DNA of 64,000 nucleotides from G963667975 sp963677395 (GTDB taxonomy: Bacteria > Bacteroidota > Bacteroidia > Bacteroidales > G963667975): assembly GCA_963677395.2 (NCBI GenBank), contig OY781965.2, positions 4,030,001 to 4,094,000 of the forward strand, in the 5' to 3' direction. Position 1 is the stretch's first letter; the number at the start of each line of letters is the position of its first letter. Position numbers and translations under genes: made by a program. Below are positions 52,824-61,948 of the stretch, one piece after another. Under the pieces are notes generated by a model, which saw only the letters and a program-made list of their open reading frames with translations, had not been told where the DNA came from and did not search any database.

Positions 52824-53876
52824 ATGATGATAATCGGAATTACAGGAACATTAGGTGCAGGAAAAGGAACAATTGTGGATTACCTTATTAAAGAAAAAGG
52901 ATTTGCACATTTTTCTGTTCGTTCTTATCTGGTTGATGAGATAATTTTAAGGAAGCTTCCTGTAAATCGCGACAGCATGGTACTGGTAGCTAACGAACTT
53001 CGGGAAAAATATGGTTCATCATATCTTATTGATCAATTGTATGAATTGTCACTGAAATCAGGAAAAAACGCAATCATTGAAAGCATTCGAACTCCGGGAG
53101 AAATTGACTCGTTGCGTAAAAAAGGCCATTTCTTTTTGTTTGCAGTAGATGCTGAAGCACATAAACGGTATGATCGTATTCAGATCCGCAATTCAGAAAC
53201 CGATAATGTAAGCTTTGAAACTTTTCTTGAGAATGAGCATCGTGAAATGAACTCTACGGATCCGAATCATCAGAATTTGCAGCGTTGTATCAATATGGCA
53301 AATTATATATTCGACAATAACGGAACTATTGACCAATTGAATCAACAAGTGGATAAAGCATTAATTGATATTCAGGAAAAAGGAAATACGCAGGAATATA
53401 TTCGTCCATCATGGGACGAATATTTTATGGAACTTGCCCGTACTGTAGCCAAACGAGCTACCTGCGATCGGGGACGAAGTGGCTGCGTGATTGCCCGTAA
53501 CAAACAGATACTGGTAACCGGATATGTAGGTTCGCCAACCGGATTACCTCACTGTGATGAAGTAGGCCATCTTTTCAAAAAGGTAATTCATGAAGATGGA
53601 AAAATCACCAATCATTGCATGAGAACCGTTCATGCTGAACAAAATGCAATTTGTCAGGCTGCAAAAATGGGAATTGCACTCGAAAAAGCAACACTTTATT
53701 GCAGGATGACGCCCTGCCGTACCTGCGCAATGCTGATTATCAACTGCGGAATTACTCGTGTGGTTTGCGAATTTCGCTATCATGCCGGGGATGAGTCGGA
53801 AGAGATGTTCCGTCAGGCAGGAATTACTCTTGATTATTTCAATCATGATGTGTTAGAATACAGCAATCAAAAATAG
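52824..53876 (+). CDS. dCMP deaminase with N-terminal P-loop domain (fungal DCD1-like)
   Basis: 350 residues. Residues 1-185 are a P-loop nucleotide-kinase-like domain (GTLGAGKGT, 8-16). Residues 194-345 are a zinc deaminase of the dCMP type: HAE at 270-272 and TPCRTC at 296-301 give the zinc ligands and catalytic Glu, and GYVGSPTGLPHC is the substrate-binding stretch. The junction RPSWDEYFMELA closely follows yeast DCD1, which shares the fusion. The same layout is used by phage-defence AvcD deaminases, which are larger. Housekeeping dUMP supply seems more likely, though defence is possible. Confidence 0.9.
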   Translation: MMIIGITGTLGAGKGTIVDYLIKEKGFAHFSVRSYLVDEIILRKLPVNRDSMVLVANELREKYGSSYLIDQLYELSLKSGKNAIIESIRTPGEIDSLRKKGHFFLFAVDAEAHKRYDRIQIRNSETDNVSFETFLENEHREMNSTDPNHQNLQRCINMANYIFDNNGTIDQLNQQVDKALIDIQEKGNTQEYIRPSWDEYFMELARTVAKRATCDRGRSGCVIARNKQILVTGYVGSPTGLPHCDEVGHLFKKVIHEDGKITNHCMRTVHAEQNAICQAAKMGIALEKATLYCRMTPCRTCAMLIINCGITRVVCEFRYHAGDESEEMFRQAGITLDYFNHDVLEYSNQK

Positions 53877-53892
53877 CTGATCATAAATCCTA

Positions 53893-54660
53893 TTATCCTC
53901 TTCTGCGAAATTCAGAGCAGATAATGGCTGTTGCGATAGAAGCATTGAGCGATTCGGCATGTGAGTCCGAACGTATAGCAAAAGAAGGAATCATTATTTT
54001 GTTGGTAATATATTGCTGAATTTCTGTAGAAATACCTCTGGATTCATTTCCAATAACAATAACACCGTTTTGGGTTAAGTTTTGCTTGTAAACATCTTCA
54101 CCTTCGAGCAGTGCGCCATAAACGGGTGTTCCCTTTTCCAATATGCTTAAATAACTTTGCAGATTGCAGTAGTGAATTTTTACTCTGAAAATAGACCCCA
54201 TAGTAGCCTGAACAACCTTTGGGTTATAAGCATCTACACTTGATTCGCTGCAAACAATATGCTTTATTCCAAACCAATCAGCAATTCGAATAATGGTTCC
54301 CATGTTTCCGGGATCGCGAATATCATCCAATGCAAGGATTAGTTGTTTGTTCAATTGGATGGCTGATGTTTCGGGTTGAGGAATGCAAACCAATGCCAAA
54401 ACCTGATTCGGAGTTTTGAGCAAACTGATTCGGTTAAGTTCACCTTCGGTGATAAGCTCAAGGGCAAGCTGTTTGTTTTGAAGCAATCCAGAATGCGAAT
54501 CTGCCCATTGGTGTGTTGCATAAAGTGTTTCTATCGTTAAACCGGAATGCAGGATTTCTTCTGCCAGTTTTACTCCTTCTGCCACAAAAAGTCCCGATTC
54601 TGATCGATTCTTCTTCTCGGAAAGCGATTGTATAAATTTGATTCGTTGTTTCGTTAACAT
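53893..54660 (-). CDS. TrmH/SpoU-family RNA 2'-O-methyltransferase
   Basis: 255 residues with an N-terminal substrate-binding domain (KFIQSLSEKKNRSESGLFVAEG) and a C-terminal SPOUT knot. Motif 1 ALDDIRDPGNMGTIIRIA (about 118-135), motif 2 VVIGNESRGIS and motif 3 IPSFAIRSDSHAESLNASIA (about 217-236) are all seen. Target probably 23S rRNA (RlmB-like) or tRNA; not distinguishable here. Its gene follows mreD after 71 bases. Confidence 0.92.
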   Translation of the reverse strand: MLTKQRIKFIQSLSEKKNRSESGLFVAEGVKLAEEILHSGLTIETLYATHQWADSHSGLLQNKQLALELITEGELNRISLLKTPNQVLALVCIPQPETSAIQLNKQLILALDDIRDPGNMGTIIRIADWFGIKHIVCSESSVDAYNPKVVQATMGSIFRVKIHYCNLQSYLSILEKGTPVYGALLEGEDVYKQNLTQNGVIVIGNESRGISTEIQQYITNKIMIPSFAIRSDSHAESLNASIATAIICSEFRRRG

Positions 54661-54731
54661 ACCATCAGTTTTTAAAGGTAATTAATCTGAGTTTCCGGAT
54701 AATCATGAAAAAGTTTTCTTCGGAAATTGTC

Positions 54732-55247
54732 CTATCTTTTCTTCTTTCTGTAAATGATAACCTGTGCAAGGAAGATAAAGATAAGGGTAACAAGAGAACT
54801 TAGAATAGTTCGTCCGAGAATGGCAAAAAACTCACTGAAGCGAAGTACTTCTACAAAGAAATAGAGTGTATGATGAATAAAAACAAGCAAAATTGAGTAG
54901 GGCAAAAACCAATCCCATCCCAAATCACGAACTGAAGGCTGAATACCTGGTTCGTAGTCGCGTGAAGAAGATACAAGTCGTAAGACAGATGGGCGAACAA
55001 AGCCCATGAAAACGGTTGAGAAAGTATGAATTCCGGTCATCCCGGTAAAAATATCTACCGAAAATCCCATTACAAACGAACTGAGAAGCATCAGCCAGCC
55101 CGGAGTTTCAAAAGGAAGCATCAACACAAACATAACATAAAGCATGGGATTGATATAGCCTCCCAAATGCATATTATCAAGGATAAAAACCTGAATAAAC
55201 ACAAGAACAATCAGGCGTAATATGTTTCGGATAATAGGACTGCTCAT
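54732..55247 (-). CDS. mreD: MreD, rod-shape determining membrane protein
   Basis: 171 residues, about five membrane segments (LRLIVLVFIQVFILDNMHLG, MLYVMFVLMLPFETPGWLML, FMGFVRPSVLR and two near the C-terminus). Membrane part of the Mre elongation complex. Overlaps mreC by 4 bases. mreB, pbp2 and rodA, often adjacent, are not in this window. Confidence 0.88.
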   Translation of the reverse strand: MSSPIIRNILRLIVLVFIQVFILDNMHLGGYINPMLYVMFVLMLPFETPGWLMLLSSFVMGFSVDIFTGMTGIHTFSTVFMGFVRPSVLRLVSSSRDYEPGIQPSVRDLGWDWFLPYSILLVFIHHTLYFFVEVLRFSEFFAILGRTILSSLVTLIFIFLAQVIIYRKKKR

Positions 55248-56068
55248 TGTTCTGTATTCATGATTGTTTGTTGCTCTTCTTTAAACAAATTTCGTACAAT
55301 ATAAACATAATCAAGTTTATTGTAGTCGGCAGAGAATTTCACCTTTCCCTCGTAAGTACTTGTTCCTGGATCTTGTTTGAAATTTTCGATACGACCAATC
55401 ATAATTCCTTCGGGAAAATCAAGCGAAAAACCACTGGTAATCACTGTATCACCCTTTTTTATATCAATATGAGAAGGAATATCGGTAAGCAAGCCATAAC
55501 GGTAGTTTCCACCTTTCCAGATAAGCGAGCCACTATAGTTTGTTCGTTTTAACTTAGCACTTATACGTGATTCACTATGTAGAACCATCATTACCTTCGA
55601 ATAATTTTTCGACACACTGCTCACAATCCCAACTATCCCATTTGACGAAATTACAGCCATTGATTTTTTTACTCCATGAATACTCCCCTTGTTGAGCATC
55701 ATGTAGTTGTTTCGTTTACCGGAGCTGCTGCTGATAACTTTCGCATCAATAAACGTATATTGCTGTTTGTAAATAGTGTCGTTAATTGTGAACGTGTGGT
55801 GCGTATATTTAATGTATGAGCTTTCGATCTGACGACGAAGTCGTGCATTTTCTTCAGCAAGAATACGATTGGTTTCACGAAGATCTACATAGTCCGTAAG
55901 ATTATTGTACCGATTGGTAATCCCTCCACCAAACTCATTGGCAAAGCCTTGTATTGTGGAGCCCTGATACGAATTATTGGATGCTATAATAATGATAGCC
56001 ACCGTTTCCAAAATCAGAAACAGAATAAAAAAATGGAATCGTTGTAAAAATGCTATCAGGTTTCGCAT
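55244..56068 (-). CDS. mreC: MreC, rod-shape determining protein
   Basis: 274 residues from the ATG at 56068. An in-frame TTG at 56086 is contradicted by the TACTTTTG -7 box at 56083-56076, which lies between them. One N-terminal membrane segment (about 13-30), a coiled coil (about 50-85, RETNRILAEENARLRRQIE) and the two-barrel periplasmic domain with KGSIHGVKKSMAVISSNGIVG. Scaffold for the cell-wall elongation machinery. Confidence 0.92.
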   Translation of the reverse strand: MRNLIAFLQRFHFFILFLILETVAIIIIASNNSYQGSTIQGFANEFGGGITNRYNNLTDYVDLRETNRILAEENARLRRQIESSYIKYTHHTFTINDTIYKQQYTFIDAKVISSSSGKRNNYMMLNKGSIHGVKKSMAVISSNGIVGIVSSVSKNYSKVMMVLHSESRISAKLKRTNYSGSLIWKGGNYRYGLLTDIPSHIDIKKGDTVITSGFSLDFPEGIMIGRIENFKQDPGTSTYEGKVKFSADYNKLDYVYIVRNLFKEEQQTIMNTEQ

Positions 56069-56075
56069 AAGAGTG

Positions 56076-56083
56076 CAAAAGTA
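56076..56083 (-). promoter_or_regulatory. -7 box of the mreCD operon
   Basis: TACTTTTG on the minus strand ending 7 bases before the mreC start codon, so the mRNA would be nearly leaderless. The region where a -33 box belongs (GACAGCCTCAAACC) is the end of a family P repeat copy. Confidence 0.55.
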
Positions 56084-56096
56084 CAAAAAAAGGTTT

Positions 56097-56145
56097 GAGG
56101 CTGTCTAAAAAGTCACAACCTTGATATATTTTCCCGACTTCCGGG
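56097..56145 (-). repeat. MITE-like repeat family P, copy D (partial, inverted)
   Basis: GAGGCTGTCTAAAAAG followed by TATATTTTCCCGACTT matches the inverted right half of copy A (10961-11011): the terminal repeat is identical over 16 bases. The remaining half of the element is missing or unrecognisable. Located directly upstream of the mreC promoter. Confidence 0.75.
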
Positions 56146-56206
56146 AAAACAGTTTTCTTAATTTAAGTACATTGAATTATCAGAATATAATATCGAGGTA
56201 CAATAA

Positions 56207-56965
56207 CTACTCCTCTATGGCGAGCGTAAGTTGTACAAAATCATCTACCGAAAGTTGTTCGGCACGTTTGTCGAGAAATTCGTGCTGGAAACCAGGTTTT
56301 GTGACGGACTTCAAGGCATTGCGAAGTGTTTTCCTGCGTTGATTAAATCCGGCTTTTACAACCCTGATAAAGCGCGTTTCATCACAAGGTAAACTTTTGA
56401 CCTCGTTTCGCTTCAAACGAATCACGCCTGATTTTACTTTTGGCGGAGGATTGAAAGAACCTTCATTTACTGTAAACAAATATTCTCCGGTATAAAAAGC
56501 CTGAATCAAAACACTCAGAATTCCGTAATCTTTATTTCCCGGAGGCGAAATTACCCTACGTGCAACTTCGCGCTGAAACATTCCTACCAGTTCTGTTACC
56601 TGATTGCGTTCATCCAGCATCTTGAACAGAATCTGACTCGAAATGTTGTAAGGGAAATTGCCTATAATAGCATATTCTTCCTGAAAAACCTCTCCTTCTT
56701 TCAATCGCAAAAAGTCGGCATAAAGGAAACTGTTTTCTGATTCGGGGTAGTGAAATTTAAGATATTGAACAGATTCCTGATCAACATCTACCGCTTTAAA
56801 GTTGGGATGACGATTGAGCAGAAAGCGAGTTAGTACGCCCATTCCCGGGCCTATTTCCATCACATTCTGATGTTCTTTCGAAAGACTATCCACAATGTGT
56901 TGAGCAATGGACGGGTCGGTTAAAAAATGTTGTCCAAGTTGTTTTTTTGGGCTTACTTTATCCAT
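56207..56965 (-). CDS. rsmA: 16S rRNA dimethyladenosine transferase
   Basis: Dimethylates A1518/A1519 of 16S rRNA (KsgA). 252 residues. SAM-binding GPGMGVLTRFLL is at about 39-50, the catalytic NFPYNISSQILF at about 104-115 (NxPY as expected), plus MFQREVARRVIS and the C-terminal FNQRRKTLRNALKS. Its gene follows the TPR gene after 10 bases. Confidence 0.97.
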   Translation of the reverse strand: MDKVSPKKQLGQHFLTDPSIAQHIVDSLSKEHQNVMEIGPGMGVLTRFLLNRHPNFKAVDVDQESVQYLKFHYPESENSFLYADFLRLKEGEVFQEEYAIIGNFPYNISSQILFKMLDERNQVTELVGMFQREVARRVISPPGNKDYGILSVLIQAFYTGEYLFTVNEGSFNPPPKVKSGVIRLKRNEVKSLPCDETRFIRVVKAGFNQRRKTLRNALKSVTKPGFQHEFLDKRAEQLSVDDFVQLTLAIEE

Positions 56966-56975
56966 GAAAATCGGT

Positions 56976-58793
56976 TTAATTTACCAGGTCGCCGCGTAGT
57001 TTACGGAAGCGTTTACGAGCTTCCGGAGCGTAAAATCCTGAAGCATAATCGGTGAATATTTTTTCATAACAGCTCATGGCTGTTATGATATTTTTCAATT
57101 GAGTTTCGTTTAACTCTGCCCTCATAAACAAAGCATCATCGGCAAGAATTTTATCCGGATAAAAATCTACCAGCTTTTGCAAAATGCTATCCGCTTCGGT
57201 CAGTCGTTCCTGTTGAATAAAGATTTTCGCTTTACGCATCATTACCTCATCGAATATGGGATGACTTAATCCCAGCAAACGAGTTGAATCCAGAACCAAA
57301 AGTGCTTCGTTTGGTTTATTCTGAAAAATCAACAGATCAGCTTTCGATAAATAAACCAGTGCAGAAAATGAGCTGTCTTCATCACGATTTTCATTGATGA
57401 GCATCGAAAGTTCCATGGCATCATTGGCAATGGTTTTGGCAGTTGCCGCTTTCAATACATCCAGTTGCGACAATGCCCATTCGAATTCACCAATATAATA
57501 GGAAAGCTTCGCATTTTTAAACTTGGCATAAAATCCGATTGTATCCTGTTTAAATGCTTTTTCTACCTGAGAATAAAGCAGTGTCGATTCCCAAACATCG
57601 CCCTTAAACAATAAAATATCGGCCAATTGCAATTTGCACTGGGCCTGTAATTGTGGATCAATTTGTGGAGTATTCACGGCATCGTTCAACAAAGAGATCG
57701 CATCATCAATTTTTTTCGAATTGAAGGCAAGCATCTGAGCCAGATCCTGCATAATAGGCAACGTATTTCTGTTTTTTCCGAATTCAGTAAGCGTTTGAGT
57801 ATAGGCTTGTTCCAATTTCAAAAAATCACCAGGTTTTGATTTTGGAGAAGCAGCAAGTTCTTTAAAAGAAGACCTTAATACTCCGGTACGACTCTGAAAA
57901 TAGAAATCACTTTCTTTTCCCTTGGCTTGCAGGAATTCGTAAGCTTCCCGGGCAACTTTCCAGTTGGAGTTGCTCATGCAAATACCTGCAAGAATGAAAA
58001 CCTGTTTTCCTCCATCTTTAAATCGTTTGTCGAAAGCTTTTGCCTGGATTAACGCTGTTTCATAATCATTAAGCTGAACCGAAAACCAAAGCAATAATTC
58101 AGAATAGGTTTGGTTGGTTGGATTTTTCTGAGATCTGGATAGTAAACCCTGACGTAACCTTTCCGTTTTAGAACCATCTTTATCTTGATTAATAATGGTT
58201 TGCAAACGTAATTGAATGTAATTAATAAATGAATAGTTGTTATCAATCAACCGAATATATTCATCCAATGCCTCCTCATATTTGCCTTTCATTTCATACG
58301 CAGATGCAATTTCAAGTGCAAATATCTGAGAATCTTTTAATTTGAGACGCCCTGCCTTATACGTTTCGATAGAATAATCCGTGAGATTCCGGTACATAAA
58401 TGCATTTGCCAAATCAATGATTTGTTGCTGATTAGGATCAAGTGCTTCAATGGCTTCATTGAAAATCTTTTCAGACTTTTTAGACTCTCCGGCTTTTTGA
58501 AGTACAAAGCCCTGATCAATTACAAAACGTTTGTCACCAGGATTTTTACGTTTCTGTTTCTTTACCAACTTTTCGGCATCATCGAATTTATTCAGATTAA
58601 GGAGTGCCTGAAGGTAGTTGTTGTAAATCTGCAAAGTAGGATTTTTATCGTACAATTCATCATAAAGAGCCACTGCTTTTTCATTTTCACCTTTCATAAA
58701 ATACTCATCAGCAAGCCTGCTGTTTATATCAGGTTGCGCAAGAGTGAGCAAAGGAAAAAGCAGAAAAAGCAGTGCCAGTTGTACGATTTTCAT
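56976..58793 (-). CDS. Exported TPR-repeat protein
   Basis: 605 residues. Signal peptide about 1-19 (LLFLLFPLLTLAQ, cleavage after AQ). The rest is helical, with TPR units visible near 28-130 (DEYFMKGENEKAVALYDELY and the pairs that follow), near 165-240, and in the last 250 residues (for example AEFEWALSQL-type and TEADSILQKLVDFYPDKILA). No enzymatic domain. Likely periplasmic, possibly an assembly or scaffold protein. It is coupled to serS (12 bases) and rsmA (10 bases). Confidence 0.88.
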   Translation of the reverse strand: MKIVQLALLFLLFPLLTLAQPDINSRLADEYFMKGENEKAVALYDELYDKNPTLQIYNNYLQALLNLNKFDDAEKLVKKQKRKNPGDKRFVIDQGFVLQKAGESKKSEKIFNEAIEALDPNQQQIIDLANAFMYRNLTDYSIETYKAGRLKLKDSQIFALEIASAYEMKGKYEEALDEYIRLIDNNYSFINYIQLRLQTIINQDKDGSKTERLRQGLLSRSQKNPTNQTYSELLLWFSVQLNDYETALIQAKAFDKRFKDGGKQVFILAGICMSNSNWKVAREAYEFLQAKGKESDFYFQSRTGVLRSSFKELAASPKSKPGDFLKLEQAYTQTLTEFGKNRNTLPIMQDLAQMLAFNSKKIDDAISLLNDAVNTPQIDPQLQAQCKLQLADILLFKGDVWESTLLYSQVEKAFKQDTIGFYAKFKNAKLSYYIGEFEWALSQLDVLKAATAKTIANDAMELSMLINENRDEDSSFSALVYLSKADLLIFQNKPNEALLVLDSTRLLGLSHPIFDEVMMRKAKIFIQQERLTEADSILQKLVDFYPDKILADDALFMRAELNETQLKNIITAMSCYEKIFTDYASGFYAPEARKRFRKLRGDLVN

Positions 58794-58805
58794 CTATAAT
58801 CTGAA

Positions 58806-60077
58806 TTAAGATATTTTCTCAAAACGGGTATATTCCTGCAATGCTTTGGGAATCATCACCCCATCAACTGTTTGATGGTTTTCGAGCAAAGCAGCAACGA
58901 TTCTGGGTAACGCCAAAGCACTTCCGTTTAGTGTGTGTGCCAGACGGGTTTTGCCATTTTCGTCACGGAAACGCAATTTCATGCGGTTTGCCTGATAGTT
59001 TTCGAAATTAGAAACCGAGCTAACTTCTAACCAGCGTTTTTGCGCAGCAGAATAGACCTCGAAGTCGTAGGTAAGAGCAGACGTAAAGCTCATATCGCCA
59101 CCACAAAGTCTCAAAACTCTGAAAGGCAACTCGAGCTTACGCAGAAGTGTTGCTACATATTCGCGCATTTCTTCCAGTGTTTCATACGATTTATCAGGAT
59201 GTTGAATCTGAACAATTTCCACTTTATCAAACTGATGTAAACGATTTAAACCACGAACATCCTTTCCATAAGAACCCGCTTCGCGACGGAAACATTGTGA
59301 ATAAGCAGTGTTTTTGATTGGGAATTCTTTTGCATCCACAATCATATCACGATAGATATTGGTTACCGGAACTTCGGCCGTTGGAATCATGTAGAAACCA
59401 TCGGCAGTTACATGATACATCTGACCTTCTTTATCGGGCAACTGGCCTGTAGCCATTGCCGAAGCTTCGTTTACCATCAAAGGAGGCTGAACTTCACGAT
59501 ATCCGTTTTCGGTTGCGTTGTCGAGAAAGAAACTGATTAAGGCACGTTGCAGACGGGCACCTTGTCCTTTATAAACCGGGAATCCGGCACCCGTAATTTT
59601 CACTCCCAGTTCAAAATCGATGATGTCATATTTCTGGCAAATTTCCCAGTGAGGGAGTGCATTTTCGCCCAGTTCCGGAATGATCCCTTCCTGATGAATT
59701 ATTTCATTGTCTTCGGCAGACTTTCCTTTGGGAACCGAAACGTGAGGTATATTCGGAATCTGTAACAGCAAACCTTCCAGTTCACTTTCACATTGATTCA
59801 TTTTATCAGAATATTCTTTGGCCAGCACTTTCAGTTCAGCAGTACGTTCTTTCAATGCATTGGCTTCGGTTTGTTTTCCGCTTTTAAACAGATTTCCTAT
59901 TTCATTCGCAATCTGTTTCGATTCTGCCAGCGTTTCATCCAGTTTCTGCTGAGTTTCACGACGATTTGTATCTGCTTCTAAAACTTTTGTTACAATTTCG
60001 GTAGCATTAAAATTTTTGATGGCAAGACGTTGAATAACTTCTTGAGTATTTTCACGTAAATAACTAAGTTGTATCAT
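58806..60077 (-). CDS. serS: Seryl-tRNA synthetase
   Basis: 423 residues from the ATG at 60077, which fits the family N-terminus (IQLSYLREN); an ATG three codons upstream is possible. A long coiled-coil arm (about 30-100) precedes the class II core, with motif 2 FRREAGSYGKDVRGLNRLHQF and motif 3 NGSALALPRIVAALLENHQ. Charges tRNA-Ser. First gene of serS-TPR-rsmA. Confidence 0.97.
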   Translation of the reverse strand: MIQLSYLRENTQEVIQRLAIKNFNATEIVTKVLEADTNRRETQQKLDETLAESKQIANEIGNLFKSGKQTEANALKERTAELKVLAKEYSDKMNQCESELEGLLLQIPNIPHVSVPKGKSAEDNEIIHQEGIIPELGENALPHWEICQKYDIIDFELGVKITGAGFPVYKGQGARLQRALISFFLDNATENGYREVQPPLMVNEASAMATGQLPDKEGQMYHVTADGFYMIPTAEVPVTNIYRDMIVDAKEFPIKNTAYSQCFRREAGSYGKDVRGLNRLHQFDKVEIVQIQHPDKSYETLEEMREYVATLLRKLELPFRVLRLCGGDMSFTSALTYDFEVYSAAQKRWLEVSSVSNFENYQANRMKLRFRDENGKTRLAHTLNGSALALPRIVAALLENHQTVDGVMIPKALQEYTRFEKIS

Positions 60078-60224
60078 GATAATCAATGATTTACAAATCT
60101 GTTTCTGTCTATAATTTGCTGGAATAAAGGTAAAAAGAAAAAACCGAACAGAAAGGATTTTGTTTTGAATAAGCCCGGCATGCTCTCATACTGCTGCGTT
60201 TCACGTTTGTATAACAATTCTTTT

Positions 60225-60267
60225 ACTCCTAAATATTAGAGTAGTAATAAGCTTTTCATTACCTTTG
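60225..60267 (+). promoter_or_regulatory. mntP promoter region with imperfect palindrome
   Basis: TACCTTTG at 60260-60267 is a -7 box 25 bases before the mntP ATG. Upstream, ACTCCTAAATATTAGAGT (60225-60242) is an imperfect dyad in the position of a regulator site around -35; a DtxR/MntR-type regulator would be expected for a manganese exporter, but the sequence is not a close match to known boxes. Confidence 0.4.
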
Positions 60268-60291
60268 CGAACTTTTTCTCAAAAACTTAAC

Positions 60292-60855
60292 ATGGCATTT
60301 CTAGAGATTTTACTCCTTGCAATTGGCCTATCAATGGATAGTCTGGCGGTTTCTATCACAAGTGGTGCAATTCCCTGTGTTACACATAAGAAAGGGCTAC
60401 GACTGGCATTGGTTTTCGGTATATTTCAGGGTTTAATGCCACTTTTGGGTTGGTTATCCGGCTTAGCATTCAAAAGCATGATTGAGAACGTTGACCACTG
60501 GATTGCATTTGGAATTTTATTGATTATTGGAGGGAAAATGCTCGTTGAAGCTTTCAAAACTAAAAAAGAAGATCATGAGTTCAACATCAATAAATGGTTT
60601 ATACTTATTGGATTAGCAATAGCAACCAGTATTGATGCGTTTATAGTAGGAATAAGTTTATGTTTCCTGGATGTAAACATTTGGTTCACCATTGCTGTTA
60701 TAGCGGTTGTTACCTTTCTGTTTTCATTTTCAGGAGTATGTATAGGAAAAACAACTAAATGGCTTTCACCACGTGTTGCTGAAGTGGTGGGAGGCATTGT
60801 ATTAATTGGAATTGGAATTAAAGTATTGATCGAACATAACGCTTTTAAATTATGA
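60292..60855 (+). CDS. mntP: Manganese efflux pump MntP
   Basis: 187 residues from the ATG at 60292 (the longer frame starting at TTG 60265 is ruled out by the promoter -7 box). Six membrane segments in two inverted halves, each with the characteristic Asp motif: GLSMDSLAVSITSG (about 13-26) and ATSIDAFIVGISL (about 110-122), plus GIFQGLMPLLGWL. Exports Mn2+ to the outside. It overlaps the next gene by 4 bases (ATGA). Confidence 0.93.
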   Translation: MAFLEILLLAIGLSMDSLAVSITSGAIPCVTHKKGLRLALVFGIFQGLMPLLGWLSGLAFKSMIENVDHWIAFGILLIIGGKMLVEAFKTKKEDHEFNINKWFILIGLAIATSIDAFIVGISLCFLDVNIWFTIAVIAVVTFLFSFSGVCIGKTTKWLSPRVAEVVGGIVLIGIGIKVLIEHNAFKL

Positions 60856-61946
60856 GAAAAATTTTAGTGTCAATTGCCATTTTACTGAGCACAGTTGCTT
60901 TAATGGCGCAACCTCCCGCAGGTTATTATAGTTCCACAAATGGATTAAGCGGGCAAGCTTTGAAAACCGCTTTGTTTAACATCATCAAATCAGGCGTAAC
61001 TACCATTACGTATGATGGTTTGTATAATGCATACAAAACAACGGATAATCTCCCAACCAACAAAGTTTGGGATATGTATTCGATGAAAATGAATGGAACT
61101 GCAAATTACTATTTTACACATAGCAGTGATAATTGTGGAAGCTATAGTGCCGAAGGCGATTGTTACAATCGCGAACACACAACTCCTGCAAGCTGGTTTA
61201 ATGATGCAACTCCGATGTATTCCGACTTATTTAATGTTTACCCTACCGATGGTTATGTAAACAATCGTCGTAGTAACCATCCTTACGGTGAAGTTGGAAA
61301 TGCCACATACACCTCTTCAAATGGCAGCAAATTGGGATCATGTTCTTTCTCTGGTTATTCTGGAACTGTTTTTGAACCCAATGATACATTTAAAGGTGAT
61401 TTTGCCCGCACTTATTTATACATGGCTACACGCTATCAGGACAAAGTTGCAAACTGGCCTGGAAACTCAACAGAATGTGCTGCTTTTTATGCCGGAAATA
61501 ATACAACTGTTTTTAAAACATGGGCTATCAATTTGTTGCTAAAATGGTGTGTGCAAGACCCTGTAAGTCAGAAAGAAATAAACCGTAACAATGCCGTGTA
61601 TGCTTTACAGCACAATCGCAATCCTTATATTGACCATCCGGAATGGATTGCAATGATTTGGGGAAGTAACGCCTCTGTTGAGGATGTTGATTTAAGCCAA
61701 AGTGTGATGGTTTATCCAAATCCTGCTCAGAATATTTGCTCCATTGACTTAACCGAAAATTTTAATGCACAAAAAGTTTCTGTTGAATGGCTGGATATCA
61801 CCGGAAAATCATTCACTCCTGCTTATGAAATTGTGAATAACAGTTTCCGTTTCAACACCTCAAATCTGGCAAAATCAATCTATTTTGTAAAAGTTTCTGA
61901 TTCACAATCAGGGAGAAGCACCGTAGTAAAAGTTGTAAAACAATAA
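60852..61946 (+). CDS. T9SS-secreted endonuclease I
   Basis: 364 residues with a signal peptide (cleavage after MAQ, about 20). An EndA/NucM (His-Me finger) nuclease domain occupies about 25-270: CYNREHTTPASWF (His active site), SDLFNVYPTDGYVNNRRSNH and EPNDTFKGDFARTYLYMATR. The C-terminal 70 residues, beginning near VMVYPNPAQNICS, form a T9SS sorting domain ending at TVVKVVKQ. Extracellular nuclease for DNA/RNA breakdown. Operon with mntP (4-base overlap) is surprising because the His-Me nuclease uses metal, usually Mg or Mn. Confidence 0.92.
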   Translation: MRKILVSIAILLSTVALMAQPPAGYYSSTNGLSGQALKTALFNIIKSGVTTITYDGLYNAYKTTDNLPTNKVWDMYSMKMNGTANYYFTHSSDNCGSYSAEGDCYNREHTTPASWFNDATPMYSDLFNVYPTDGYVNNRRSNHPYGEVGNATYTSSNGSKLGSCSFSGYSGTVFEPNDTFKGDFARTYLYMATRYQDKVANWPGNSTECAAFYAGNNTTVFKTWAINLLLKWCVQDPVSQKEINRNNAVYALQHNRNPYIDHPEWIAMIWGSNASVEDVDLSQSVMVYPNPAQNICSIDLTENFNAQKVSVEWLDITGKSFTPAYEIVNNSFRFNTSNLAKSIYFVKVSDSQSGRSTVVKVVKQ

Positions 61947-61948
61947 GG

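Noticed and set aside
52824..53876. Confident assignment as a phage-defence gene
   Set aside because: Size and junction match fungal DCD1 better than AvcD, and there are no defence genes nearby.
60090..60291. yybP-ykoY manganese riboswitch before mntP
   Set aside because: The conserved riboswitch motifs are absent; the promoter sits only 25 bases before the start codon, leaving no room for the aptamer.
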